Positions 1-11,614 of a stretch of 64,000 nt of DNA are shown in pieces. A program made the position numbers and the translations under genes. The DNA comes from Siphonodentalium dalli (taxonomy: Eukaryota; Mollusca; Scaphopoda; Gadilida; Siphonodentaliidae), in the NCBI GenBank assembly GCA_032622095.1, contig CP136067.1, forward strand, positions 50,009,899-50,073,898, in the 5' to 3' direction. Under the pieces are notes generated by a model. That model had not been told where the DNA came from and did no database searches. It worked only from the letters and a program-made list of their open reading frames with translations. How positions within the stretch are numbered: position 1 is the first letter of the stretch; the number at the start of each line of letters is the position of its first letter.

Positions 1-204
1 CTTTATGCGTTCCATATACCAGCAAGTATCTTGAAAACCGTCGAAAATATTACCATATGTACGTCTCTAGATCTTTCGTTCATATTTGATGTTTTTATTA
101 GTGAGATTTCCTCCAATTCATTGGTTATGGCGACATATTCAAAATTCATTATGCTCTCATCGCAATCAAATAGACATCATCTTCGAGCTTTTATCAGTCA
201 GCTT

Positions 205-1655
205 TTACTACGCCAGGCATGCACTATATATTAGTACGATTCTCACAAACGTTTACTACGCCATGCATGCACTATATATTAGGAAACTATTTACTACGCC
301 ATGCATGCACTATATATTATGAAACGATTTACTACGCCATGCATGCATTGTATATTAGGAAACGATTTATTTACTACGCCATGCATGCACTATATATTAG
401 GAAACGATTTATTTACTACGCCATGCATGCACTATATATTAGGAAACGATTTATTTACTACGCCATGCATGAACTATATATTAGGAAACGATTTATTTAC
501 TACGCCGTGCATGCACTATATATTAGGAAACGATTTATTTACTACGCCGTGCATGCACTATATATTAGGAAACGATTTATTTACTACGCCATGCATGAAC
601 TATATATTAGGAAACGATTTATTTACTACGCAATGCATGAACTATATATTAGGAAACGATTTATTTACTACGCCGTGCATGCACTATATATTAGGAAACG
701 ATTTATTTACTACCCATGCATGTACTATATGTTAGGATACGATTTATTAACTACGCCATGCATGCATTGTATATTAGGATACGATTTATTTACTACCCAT
801 GCATGCACTATATATTAGGAAACGATTTATTTACTACACCATGCATGCACTATATATTAGGATACGATTTATTTACTACGCCATGCATGAACTATATATT
901 AGGAAACGATGTATTTACTACGCCGTGCATGCACTATATATTAGGAAACGATTTATTTACTACCCATGCATGTACTATATGTTAGGATACGATTTATTAA
1001 CTACGCCATGCATGCATTGTATATTAGGATACGATTTATTTACTACCCATGCATGCACTATATATTAGGAAACGATTTATTTACTACACCATGCATGCAC
1101 TATATATTAGGAAACGATTTATTTACTACGCCGTGCATGCACTATATATTATGAAACGATTTATTTACTACGCCATGCATGCACTATATATTAGGAAACG
1201 ATTTATTTACTACGCCATGCATGCACTATATATTAGGAAACTATTTATTTACTACGCCGTGCATGCACTATATATTATGAAACGATTTATTTACTACGCC
1301 ATGCATGCACTATATATTAGGAGACTATTTATTTACTACGCCGTGCATGCACTTTAGGAGACTATTTATTTACTACGCCGTGCATGCACTCTAGGAGACT
1401 ATTTATTTACTACGTCATGCATGCACTATATATTAGGAAACGATTTATTTACTACGCCATGCATGCACTATATATTATGAAACAATTTATTTACTACGCC
1501 ATGCATGCACTATATATTAGGAGACTATTTATTTACTACGTCATGCATGCACTATATATTAGGAAACGATTTATTTACTACGCCATGCATGCACTATATA
1601 TTATGAAACAATTTATTTACTACGCCATGCATGCACTATATATTAGGAAGCGATT
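205..1655. repeat. 42-bp minisatellite array (~35 units)
   Basis: Tandem array of a 42-bp unit built on the core CCATGCATGCACTATATATT followed by AGGAAACGATTTATTTACTACG. The first units are 38 bp and lack one TATT. Because 42 is a multiple of 3, open frames run through the array on the plus strand; their periodic MHALYIRKRF-type peptides are artefacts. A block is duplicated at higher order: the variant sequence starting at 711 recurs at 961, a period of 250 bp. Variants are mainly CCATGC/CCGTGC, AGGAAACG/ATGAAACG and TACCC for TACGCC. Confidence 0.95.
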
Positions 1656-2123
1656 TATTTCGTCATCGTCCGAGAATAGAAACTAAGCACAGAAAACATG
1701 GTTGGTTGATTGATGCTTTATTCTCTTAGTTGCAAATGAATATTGAGAAATACAGAATAATATTTACAATAGAACATGAAGATATATACATATATTATAT
1801 ACATGTATCCGGTGCAATGGGGATATCTTACACTAAACAAATGTCTTATTTGTGTCTGGTTCGACCGGCGGTACGAAGTTGTTTTGAGTACGTTTTTTTT
1901 TCTGCGCGAATTCCGAAATGGATTTTGGGAATACTTGAGTCATGTTGGTCAACGGTAATTGTTTATTTAATTGCGTTTATAATTATTTAATGTCTATATA
2001 TGACACTTGTGAGTGGTTTCAGTGGTATGCTAGTCTGTTGGTTAACGATAGTCCGGGAGATTATTAAAATAATTAGGCATAATGATTCTATTCACTAAGT
2101 GAGTGTAGTTTGGATTACCAGTG
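1656..2123. other. No gene seen
   Basis: AT-rich sequence after the minisatellite. An 86-codon open frame (1730-1990, plus) has no recognisable domain and sits in low-complexity TATA-type sequence. I see nothing else supportable. Confidence 0.4.
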
Positions 2124-2640
2124 TTGGATCATGCCACGAATCTCTACTCTGGCTACGCCAAGGGTATTCCTACAGTTCAAAACCTGGGAAATGTTTGATG
2201 TTTTGACTGGGAACTTTTTAACATTGAAATGAAAATGCAGAGAATATATGTCTTAGTTAATACATTCTTTAAAAATATATATTACAATAGGTGATGGTCC
2301 CAGCTCGAGATGGCATGATTTTGGCGACTGTTGTGATCCGATTTCGCAATAAACATCGAATATGATTACCCGGGGAGAATTCCATGATTGTAATAGGCGA
2401 CGTAAAGCAAAATCGGATCACAAAAGTCACACAAACCATACAATCTAGAGCTGATACCTACTGTGAAATACATTATTAAGGGACAGGTATTAATTAAGAA
2501 ATATATTACCTGAGTTTTTTTTTCAATAAAGTTCCCTGTCAAAACATCAAACGCCGGGTTATTAATATGTGGAGTATGATCATCACGGGCGTAGTCAGAG
2601 TAGAGCTATCACCTAATCATTTGGCACAGGTAAATTTCGC
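2124..2640. repeat. Foldback dispersed repeat, family A
   Basis: The two ends are inverted versions of each other. The left end contains TCTACTCTGGCTACGCC, then CAAAACCTGGGAA and a stretch with GACTGGGAACTTTTTAACATTG. The right end contains TTCCCTGTCAAAACATCAAA, then GGGCGTAGTCAGAGTAGAG. The centre has its own hairpin, with CGATTTCGCAATAAACATCGA and AAGCAAAATCGGATCAC. Diverged relatives are at 12410-12700 and 22985-23175. It carries no coding capacity and is a non-autonomous element of unassigned superfamily. Confidence 0.6.
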
Positions 2641-2911
2641 GACAGCGCGGGCTCTGGCAGTGAACCAATGCCTTATATTGGTTTGGCCTTGTGGTAGTGC
2701 AACCGAGTTAACATTGAGCGATTTTGAAGTGCCTGCTTATAAATGAGCAACGACGGGATGCCTATTCATGCCAGAGGGACCCCAGCTGCTCCGAACAGAA
2801 TTCAAATGCTTTCTACAGTATTCGCATGTCAACTTATCTACATAAAGAAAGGGTCCGAAGTGTCAATAGCTTTAAAGTATGTCAAAAATGTTTAGCGCGG
2901 TGCGATACGGA

Positions 2912-5900
2912 CTGCGGTTTATCGTGTGAGATCGCTGTCAAAAACGAGCAGACCAGACGAGACAGATGAGATCAGGCCGGGCCCCAACAATAGCAATCAT
3001 CATATGCGGAGAAAAGCAGTGATCGGTCGGAATGAGAGGGCGCCTGTACAAGGAAGACAATCTCAATCACATTCATCGTCGTCATCAGCATCTTCACCAT
3101 CAGCAGCAACACAAGCAACAACAGTCATTCTTCCCCACCTCATCACTTCGGCGGCCTTTTTTTCGCAAGGAGCACAGATCAGTGTACGGTGAAGTGAGGA
3201 TTACTTTATTCTTGCAAAGCTTATATAATAGTATAGCTGGAGGGGTCAGGCTACTACGTTTTCAGATTTTTGCAGCTTTCGACCAGGAGCCAGTCTATTC
3301 AACAAGAGACATTGAGTGCGCGCAAATAAACAGTCACGAGAGTCGCTAAAACAATGACAGACGACAGCTAGATAGCAATTTTCATTCAATAAGTTATATC
3401 AATTTTGAGACGAAAATCATTGATTAAAATGTACTTTTACTTCCATGAACTAGAAATTTAGACAGTTGTTGTCGAATTTCGCGCGATATACTAGTCCTTG
3501 TCTTTGTTCACCGAAAAGTTGCAAACGTACATGTAGTAACCTGAGCCTATCTGCAATAGTGTGCACATAATGACTGACTGCCTTGTGGTGGCTTGATCTA
3601 TTTTCCCGAGGTGGTCTCTTTTGAATAACAAGCAGGAGTATGACCGACGCCGCATGATCAACAGCGAAGAAACTACAGTCGGCGGACACCAGGGCCCTGT
3701 ATCAGGGCCAAGAACGTATGCCGCCAATATAGTCTCTAACCTAAAGCGGTTTTTTATTTTAAATTTATTTAAAACTTATATCTAAACGTTTGTCTGCATA
3801 ACTGTATAAACTATTACATGCGCTGTTTATCGTGTGAGATCGCTGTCAAAAACGAGCAGACCAGACGAGACAGATGAGATGCGACTGGGTCCCAACAATA
3901 GCAATCAGCATATGCGGAGAAAAGCAGTGATCGGTCGGAATGAGAGGGCGCCTGTACAGGGAAGACAGCTCAATCACATTCATCGACGTCGTCATCAGCA
4001 TCTTCACCATCAGCAGCAACACAAACAACACCAGGCATTCTTCCCCACCTCATCACTTCGGCGGCCTTTTTCGCAAGGAGCACAGTTCATTGTACGTTGA
4101 TGTGAGGATTACTTGATTTTCAGTCTTGCAAAGCTTATATAATAGTATAGCTGGAGGGGTCAGGCTACTACGTTTTCAGATTTTTGCAGCTTTCGGCCAG
4201 GAGCCAGTCTTTTCAACACGAGACATTGAGTGCGCGCAAATAAACAGAAAAGAGAGTCGCAAAAGCAATAACAGGCGATAGCTAGATAGCTATTTTCATT
4301 CAATAAGTTATATCAATTTTGAGACGAAAATCATTGATTAAAATGTACTTTTACTTTCATGAACTAGAAATTTAGACAGTTATCGAATTTACCGCGATAT
4401 ACTATAGTCCTTGTCTTTGTTCACCGAAAAGTTGCAAACGTACATGTAGTAACCTGACCCTATCTGCAATAGTGTGCACCTAATGACTGACTGCCTTGTG
4501 GTGGCTTGATCTATTTCCCCGAGGTGGTCTCTTTTGAATAACAAGCAAGAGTATGAGCGAGGCCGCATGATCAACAGCGAAGAAACTACAGTCGACGGAC
4601 ACCAGGGCCCTGTATCAGGGCCAAGAACGTATGCCGCCAATATAGTCTCTAACCTAAAGTGTTTTTTATTTTAAATTTATTTGAAACTTATATCTAAACG
4701 TTTGTCTGCATAACTGTATAAACTAGTACATGCGCGGTTTATCGCGTGAGATCGCTGTCAAAAACGAGCAGACCAGACGAGACAGATGAGATGCGACTGG
4801 GTCCCAACAATAGCAATCAGCATATGCGGAGAAAAGCAGTGATCTGTCGGAATGAGAGGGCGCCTGTACAGGGAAGACAATCTCAATCACATTCATCGTC
4901 GTCATCAGCATCTTCACCATCAGCAGCACCACACGCAACACCAGGCATCCTTCCACCTCATCACTTCGGCGGCCCTTTTCACAAGAAGCACAGTTCATTG
5001 TACGGTGAAGTGAGGATTACTTTATTCTTGCAAAGCTTATATAATAGTACGTTTTCAGATTTTTTCAGCTTTCGGCCAGGAACCAGTCTATTCAACAAGA
5101 GACATCGAGTGCGCGCAAATAAACAGACAAGAGAGTCGCAAAAACAATGACAGACGACAGCTAGATAGCTAGATAGCTATTTTCATTCAATAAGCAGTTA
5201 TATCAAATTTGAGACTAAAAGTATTCATTAAAATGTACTTTTACTTCCATGAACTATAAATTTAGACAGTTGTTGTCGAATTTCGCGTGATAGACTGGTC
5301 CTTGTCTTTGTTCACCGAAAAGTTGCAAACGTAGTAACCTGACCCTATCTGCAATAGTGTGCACCTAATGACTGACTGCATTGTGCACAGGTTGTCTCTT
5401 TTGAATAGCAAGCACGAGTATGACCGAGGCCGCAGTGCCAACAGAGAAGAAACTACAGTCGGCGGAAACCAGGGCCCTGTATCAGGGCCACGAACCTATA
5501 CGTCACCAATATAGTCTCTAACCCAAAGAGGTTTTGATTTTACATTTATTAAAAATATATATATATATATAAACGTTTGTCTGCATGACTGTATAAAATA
5601 GTACATGAGTGTGGGATCGCTGTCAAAAACGAGCAGACCAGACGAGGCAGATGAGATCAAACCGAGACCTAACAATAGCAATCAGCATATGCGGAGAAAA
5701 GCAGTGATCGGTCGGAATGAGAGGGCGCCTGTACAGGGAAAACGATCTCAATCACATTCATCGGCGGCCCTTTTCGCAAGGAGCTGAGTTCATTGTACGG
5801 CGACGTGAGGATTACTTGATTCTTGCACAGATTAATAGTGTAAACATAATGACGGACTGCCTTGGGGTGGCGAGATATATTTTCCAGAGGCGGTGTCTTT

Positions 5901-5953
5901 TGAACAACAAGCAGGACCATGACCGAGGCCGTTGGTGGGAAATGTTCAGATAA
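2912..5953. repeat. Tandem array of a ~0.9-kb unit (4 copies, last one deleted)
   Basis: Four head-to-tail copies each begin near TTATCGTGTGAGATCGC (about 2917, 3826, 4738 and, diverged, 5603). Periods are roughly 908, 912 and 860 bp. Each unit has a CAG/CAT/CAA-rich patch (TCATCAGCATCTTCACCATC), a TATAATAG segment, a perfect CCCTGTATCAGGG palindrome, and an AT-rich tail. The fourth copy has lost its middle and stops near 5950. Open frames in the first ~250 bases of each unit shift and terminate differently between copies, so I do not call a gene. Confidence 0.9.
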
Positions 5954-7345
5954 TAAGTTCAACAAATAACCTATGTGGTCGTTTGATGAACTTATCATCT
6001 GAAAATTTACGAAGAGAACTACTCTTTAATAAGTGTTTAGTATAGAAAGGGTTGAGCAACGTACATATATGCATTGACTAATCGGCCAGGGGGTCAGCGA
6101 AATGTAAAAAATCTAAATATATACTGGGGTTGGTTGGTGGGTTTTTCGAGGTCGAAGAAAGTTTCCTTCGATGCGTGTATTTATCAATGATTAACTAAGA
6201 TACAATACCCTCTTTATATCCATATCATCAATTATATAAATTAGGCCTCGCGCCACAAAATCCTGCCAGATTTATCTCAATAGCAATGCTGAAGCACAAC
6301 GTGCTACACGCCACACGTTCGTTTAACTGAACATGGCAAATACCAATTCAGTCGGTATTTAGGCATTATGCGACCATCGACTATGAACAATATCCGTATT
6401 AGACTTGGATGGCTGGTTGGAGTCAGTTAATATCAATCGAGGATACATTAATTCCATCTGTGTGCACGGTCTCAAAGCAGCGATTTGGCTCCCATTATCC
6501 GCGCCGAGTAAAAGGTCGTCTGACCAACAACGCTCTTTCTGTAAACCAATAAGTCTCTGATGTCGTCGAATTACTCCAGTGGGGACAATTACTCCCACCA
6601 ATGTTCTCAAATATTAAAAGTGTCATGCGCATGCGTGGGCGGATTCTGTTGCCGAGGACCGAAACACGAGACACTATCCGCAAAATTGGCTTGCGGCAAA
6701 CGCCGTTGATAATATCGCAGGTTTCCTTCGCACATGGAGGGCCCCTGTGTGTTGGTCGGTGTAAAGTGAATAGCGCAGCCGTGCAAGTAAGATGGGCAGC
6801 AATTGCTATTCTGTTGACTGAATTTTTTTCCATTTGCCCGTGACTTCATCGCCACGGTAGGGTTCTTTAACGTGTGCACAGTGTTGCACATCGGACAGTC
6901 CAACACAGTGGCATACCTCGACATGACACCATGAGAGGAGCGGACGTATGACATTTCTGTGTCTAAGATTATTTTACTCCTAATTGAAATAAGTTTCTGA
7001 GCAATGTTCATGGCATCGATGTTCTATGCGGGTTTTCTGTGCAAATAAATTTAACAACTTTGCACATGCACATCGTGTCTGTGCGTCAACTTTCTGTCAT
7101 GCAGATTCCATTGTCAGTTAAGGTACGTTCACACACTGGCAAGTTTTCGTGCTATTTTTGCAGGCATTTTCTGTGTGGTGCCTTAATATGAATGGCAACA
7201 TGCATATCAAATGCATATTTACAAAAGCTAACTACATGAGAAGAAACATTTCGGTAGTTTCACAGGTTAACCCGTTGCCTTAATTAAAATAGCTTTCGAT
7301 ATAATCGCTCCAAGTGAAGCGACATAGTTTTTACTTCTATTGTAG
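5954..7345. other. No convincing gene; possible short TTAA-ended foldback at 7119-7187
   Basis: Mixed-composition sequence. The minus strand has overlapping open frames of 83, 112 and 134 codons (6359-7011), rich in Cys, Pro and Arg, with no family I recognise. At 7119-7187 the sequence starts TTAAGGTACGTTCACACA and ends GTGTGGTGCCTTAA, which looks like a very short inverted-repeat element. A polypyrimidine stretch ending in TTGTAG just before 7346 could be a splice acceptor for the downstream gene. Confidence 0.4.
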
Positions 7346-7351
7346 TTAAAG

Positions 7352-7864
7352 ATGTATTTTATAAACAGTTATGCATTCGATTTCTGGTACCCAGACACTA
7401 ATAACTTTTATTTATCAGAGTTAGATGAAATACGTGACTGTACCAGAAGAATACTTCAACGGCTGGAAAATTATAACATGTGGCTGTTAAATGAGCTGAC
7501 AGGGAAATTGGACTGTTACGATATGGATCATTTTCCCTATATATTTAGTGACTTGTTGGACAATATATTTCGGGAAGATGGCCCCTACACATGGGAGAGA
7601 ATAATGGCTGCATTCCTGTTCACAGGAAAAATGTGTTTAAAAGCATACAAAGACAACGACTTCTCATTGGTCAGCGAAATTGTGCAATGGGCACACACTA
7701 TCGTGACATTATACACTGACCAATGGGTCGAACGGGAAGGCAGTTGGGATAATTTCTTCCAGGAATGTCTAAATATTGACAATTACTCGTCAAAAATGTT
7801 AACAATGAACCATAATGTTTTCAGATCGGTTCATGGATGTGTAAATTATTGGCAAACATATTAA
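7352..7864 (+). CDS. Bcl-2-like apoptosis regulator, single exon, 170 aa
   Basis: An intact open frame of 170 codons. The Bcl-2 family controls mitochondrial outer-membrane permeability through BH domains. A BH1-like segment is visible at residues 71-93 (FREDGPYTWERIMAAFLFTG), with the usual NWGR core changed to YTWER. A BH2-like segment lies at about 123-138 (DQWVEREGSWDNFFQE), with both conserved tryptophans (W125, W132) and G130. The stretch around residues 31-50 could be the BH3 helix but lacks a clear LxxxGD. The C-terminus has no hydrophobic membrane anchor. Most animal Bcl-2 genes have an intron inside BH2, and none is present here, so this may be a retrocopy, a derived gene or a virus-acquired homologue. 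A possible splice acceptor (TTGTAG, ending at 7345) could supply a 5' UTR exon. The family call rests on motif recognition only; pro- or anti-apoptotic function cannot be told. Confidence 0.7.
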   Translation: MYFINSYAFDFWYPDTNNFYLSELDEIRDCTRRILQRLENYNMWLLNELTGKLDCYDMDHFPYIFSDLLDNIFREDGPYTWERIMAAFLFTGKMCLKAYKDNDFSLVSEIVQWAHTIVTLYTDQWVEREGSWDNFFQECLNIDNYSSKMLTMNHNVFRSVHGCVNYWQTY

Positions 7865-7871
7865 TATCAAT

Positions 7872-7876
<5 letters not shown>

Positions 7877-7910
<34 letters not shown>
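7877..7910. repeat. (TA)n microsatellite
   Basis: About 16 uninterrupted TA dinucleotides begin 13 bases after the Bcl-2-like stop codon. Confidence 0.95.
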
Positions 7911-7913
<3 letters not shown>

Positions 7914-7915
7914 CA

Positions 7916-8060
7916 AACGCCGCCGCCGCCTTCAAACACCCCGCCGCCTTCAAACGCCGCCGCCGCCAATTTCTTTGCATGCCATAGGATTATGTAGTTG
8001 CCGCCGGCGGCAGCGGCGTTGACTTGCGCATTACGGCCGCCGCCGCCGGCGGCGGCGGCT
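7916..8060. repeat. GC-rich (CCG/GCC)n cluster
   Basis: Several runs of CCG/GCC/GGC triplets, including GCCGCCGCCGGCGGC, stand out against very AT-rich surroundings. TTCAAAC spacers separate the first runs. The cluster ends exactly where a half-copy of the piggyBac-like MITE hairpin begins. A compositionally similar block sits at the axis of the giant palindrome (about 32347-32424). Confidence 0.85.
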
Positions 8061-8099
8061 GGTCGACTCGCATATATAAGAGAATGCTTTGGCACAGGA
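8061..8099. mobile_element. Fragment of the piggyBac-like MITE hairpin arm
   Basis: GGTCGACTCGCATATATAAG and the following bases through GGCACAGGA match one half of the sub-terminal hairpin in the TTAA elements at 14228, 20372 and 42764. It starts at the hairpin apex; the other half is missing. Confidence 0.75.
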
Positions 8100-8112
8100 T
8101 AAAAAAATTCCC

Positions 8113-8495
8113 GACTTCCGACTGGATTTGATATGGCGGGTCACATTTATGACTAAATCCTGAATTTTGTTTAATTTTTTGAAATTTGTGAAATTTGTGA
8201 AGTTTTTGAAGTTTTTGAAGTTTTTTGAAGTTTTTGAGGTTTTTGAAGTTTTTGAAGTTTTTGAAATTTTTGAAATTTTTGAAATTTTTGAAATTTTTGA
8301 AGTTTTTGAAATTTTTGAATTTTTTGAATTTTTTTGGACATGCCCAACCGGTATACACATATACCATGATGCAATGCGTGGGCGGAGAATATAGGTCAAA
8401 CTGTCTAGACTAACACCAACAGGAGTACTGCAGAGAATATAGGTCGTGTACTTCGGATTATGCTAATTAGCAGCCAACTGGGGGGCTTATCATCA
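8113..8495. mobile_element. Minisatellite-bearing element, copy 1
   Basis: Starts GACTTCCGACTGGATTTG and ends CTTATCATCA. The core is a tract of 9-bp units TTTTTGAAG/TTTTTGAAA (about 8190-8334), followed by GGACATGCCCAACCGGTATA and GGCGGAGAATATAGGTC. The right half matches the arms of the foldback element at 44669-45215. The copy at 9505-9875 shares both ends but has a different core length. Long open frames through the core (Lys/Phe/Asn-rich peptides) are artefacts. Confidence 0.8.
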
Positions 8496-9504
8496 GTTGT
8501 GGTAAACATGAGACAATGCATGCATTCATCAACTAATAATAATCGCGTATTACCGGGTGGGAGCACTATTATAACTAATGTGTAGAAACGATTACACATC
8601 AAATGTGTAAACCCGGTTAATACACATAGCAATGTGTAGTTTTACATACAAATACATTGACCAAGTGCCGTTCTACACATAATGTGTACATTTTATTACA
8701 CACACTTAAGAATTTAGATCGTGCGCATTGCGTGCCTTCAGTTTCATAGTCTGCTACATGACGACGATATTGTTTGAGTATATGTTTTGGAATACAATTT
8801 ACTACTGTCTCAATACCCATGTAATTTTGAGTGACGAGAATAAACAAATAGTAGACAAGGAATGTAAGTTCAGAATTCCGACTTGTGAGTATTGTATTAA
8901 TGATATATATGAGGATATATTTGTTAAAACTTTCATGAAGAATACTGCTCTTACTCTTGTTTATATGATTGTTGTAATACGTTAATACTAATCACGTGCA
9001 ACCACGCCACGACCATGGTTTGTTCAATTTAAAACGAAAACTCACACATGACAGAGCAAAATATTACGTACCATTGTACGCCATGAAAGTTTTAACATAT
9101 AAATCTCCATTTGCCATGAACACTATATACCCACAGTTCGGAATACTGAACTTTACATTCTTGTATACGATATATATGTGTAAGAATTTACACAACATGT
9201 GTAAGGCATAGGTGTTGATTTTATGCACACCAGTGTGTATACATGTGTATAAATTGACCCATTTATTGTGTAAAATATGTTTAAGATAAAAAATGAATAA
9301 TGGTTGTGTAGCAGGGCTACACGTTGTTTGTAGAAACCCTACACATTAGTCATACGTGTGTGGGGTGGGAGTATCCCCCATGCAGCCACCTGACTCCCCT
9401 GAAATTAGCGTACACACAGAATAATAACATGACTATCGCGCGCGACGAAGCGTTTCAGTCGCTTGCGGTGTGGACATAAAAATCGCGCGCTTTGAACTGC
9501 TACG
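8496..9504. other. Region dense in TGTGTA/TACACA motifs; no convincing gene
   Basis: Between two copies of the minisatellite-bearing element lie many short inverted words such as ACACAT, TGTGTA and TACACA, clustered at about 8560-8710 and 9170-9360. They suggest the two ends of another non-autonomous element. The inner part has an 85-codon open frame (8728-8985, plus) that is hydrophobic and Cys-containing, with no recognised family. From about 9436 the sequence matches 10400-10475 (CGCTTTGAACTGCTACGGAC). Confidence 0.4.
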
Positions 9505-9875
9505 GACTTCCGACTGGATTTGATATGGCGGGTCACATTTATGACTAAATCCTGAATTTTGTTTAATTTTTGAAGTTTTTTGAAATTTGTGAAATTTGTG
9601 AAGTTTTGGATATTTTTTTTTATTTTTGAAATTTTTGAAATTTTTGAAATTTTTGAAATATTTTTTTTTTTTATTTTTGAAATTTTTTAACTTTTTTAAC
9701 TTTTTGAAATTTTTTGGACATGCCCAACCGGTATACACATAGACCATGATGCAATGCGTGGGCGGAGAATATAGGTCAAACTGTCTAGACTAACACCAAC
9801 AGGAGTACTGCAGAGAATATAGGTCGTGTACTTCGGATTATGCTAATTAGCAGCCAACTGGTGGGCTTATCATCA
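9505..9875. mobile_element. Minisatellite-bearing element, copy 2
   Basis: Same ends as the copy at 8113-8495, with a shorter and more T-rich core (about 9560-9714). Its left end interrupts a sequence found intact near 10440: GAACTGCTACGGAC continues into this element here but into GTTAGAAAACGG there. That shows where it joined. Confidence 0.8.
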
Positions 9876-11490
9876 CACAACGTATTTTGGAATGAACTAG
9901 CCTTGTTATATTCTTTATCATTTCCCCTGATTATACCAAAATATAATTCACCAGCCAATGGAGCAGATTATACGGTCCATGATTTTAGTTCTTTACAAGG
10001 AATACACTGAATATAGTAATCTAAGGTGGAATTTCAGTCACGAAAAATAACAAAAATAAATGGTTTAATTATTTGGTCATAGAGACATACAGTCATACAG
10101 ACACACATGGCATACATGCATACATACATACATTCAGCCCTACAGACACACACAGTCATACACAGTCATACAGACACACATGTGCCATACAGACACATAT
10201 GCGTTGTACTTCGATTATTAGCCTCTCGCTAAAGTCCTCCATTATCGCGGCGACAAATCAGTGTGCCGTCATCAAATAGAAAAATAACGGTCGTATTATA
10301 AACACCTATTTGAGAGCCGTCCAATTATCTCGCTGGTTTGCAACAAAGCGACAATTCGACGAACCATAAAATCACTGCTATAATCGCCTCGTGGTCAGCG
10401 AGTCGGTCGCTTGCGGTGTGAACATAAAAATCGCACGCTTTGAACTGCTACGGACGTTAGAAAACGGCCGTTATAATCGCTCGCTCGCGCCCGGTGTGGA
10501 ACAACCTTAAAGACAGGACGAATTGCAATCTTGTTCAATCACACACGCAACAACTCCGTTGAGATTGTGACGTCGTCATGATCATGGCGTTTATTTATAA
10601 TGATGGCCTGCTTGCCTCATCCGATTTGACACCATAAATTTACTTGTACATGTAGCACTACTTTATGTACGTACGTACGTGTATAAATTATGTACCAGAA
10701 ATAATAAAATAGAATCTGAGCCCGTTCATAACCGGTTTTCCCAAAGAGTATGCATTCTTTGAATTTTTGGCGGGTGCCTAAATGTCAAAGGATCGCCTAC
10801 CATATGGAGCATGTCTTCTTTGTCCAATAGCAGAAATAATTAAATGTTAATCATATGGTCTAATATATATTATCTTTAAAAACATTCAAAGATGCACAAT
10901 CAGATTCGACAAATTTGTTCAAATGTTCAAAAACATGTCTATTATTGCTATATGGCTATAGATGCGGCAAATGTAAGGATTTAAATTCTTTTCAGAGTGT
11001 ATAAATCATGTAGATCGATATCTAGAGTATTGGTCGGCCTACATACAGGTATATTATCTCCCTTAACAAATTACGTCGACATAAGTGGGATGTTCAAATT
11101 AGCGATGCCAGTTTATGACATGCATACCTGGGGTAATCCACCCCCACACACGATCGGTGCAGCATGCCATGGACCAACCTCGATGTTTTTCAACATAAAA
11201 TATCAGGATTGGCCCAACTTAATAAACACGGCATTACGACTCTCCTACATTATATATCTATCAGAATGTTTAACTGTATAAGCAATTTAACCACAGTCTA
11301 GTTCCGCGCGACTTCCAATCGTCCCTTTCATGCGGCAACAAAGACGCCTTCCTCGATTCGAAGAAACACCATGACGGCGGTATTTTTCGTTCACCCATCT
11401 TGATATACATCGTTAGGGTACCAAAACAATCTGTTTACGAAAAGTAAGAAAACCCGACACGTGTCATGGTTACAGCTCTATAGATCATGT
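9876..11490. other. No convincing gene
   Basis: Contains a CATACAGACACACA-type microsatellite (10083-10197) and a GC-rich patch at 10400-10505 ending GGTGTGGAACAACCTTAA. The patch shares its first part with 9436-9508. Also present are a GTACGTACGTACGT run near 10670 and a 94-codon open frame (10997-11281, plus) with no recognisable domain. Confidence 0.4.
10083..10197. repeat. Imperfect CATACAGACACA microsatellite
   Basis: Irregular repeats of CATACAG, ACACACA and CATACATA over about 115 bases. Confidence 0.8.
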
Positions 11491-11614
11491 CATGAATTTA
11501 TGCTCCCGTAGAGATCATAGTACACCGTTCAAAACATGGGAACTTGTTGATGATCTGGCCTGGTCTGGTGGGCAACTTTATAACATTGAACAATCAACGA
11601 TAATACTTTGTTCC

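Noticed and set aside
219-1357. Long open frames (89-199 codons) encoding MHALYIRKRF-type repeats
   Set aside because: They are the 42-bp minisatellite read through; the unit length is divisible by three, so frames stay open by chance.
205-1655. CRISPR-like array appearance
   Set aside because: The units are contiguous with no unique spacers, and the genome is clearly eukaryotic.
6495-7011. Overlapping Cys/Pro/Arg-rich frames of 112 and 134 codons, minus strand
   Set aside because: No domain I recognise and no promoter, splice or homologous copy in the window to support them. Could be part of a repeat.
7990-8399. Lys/Asn/Phe-rich open frames on the minus strand, and similar ones near 9433 and 44836
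   Set aside because: Translations of the 9-bp TTTTTGAAG core on either strand; no start context, domain or conservation between copies.
10997-11281. 94-codon open frame as a gene
   Set aside because: No recognisable motif, no supporting signals, and similar lengths occur by chance in this window.
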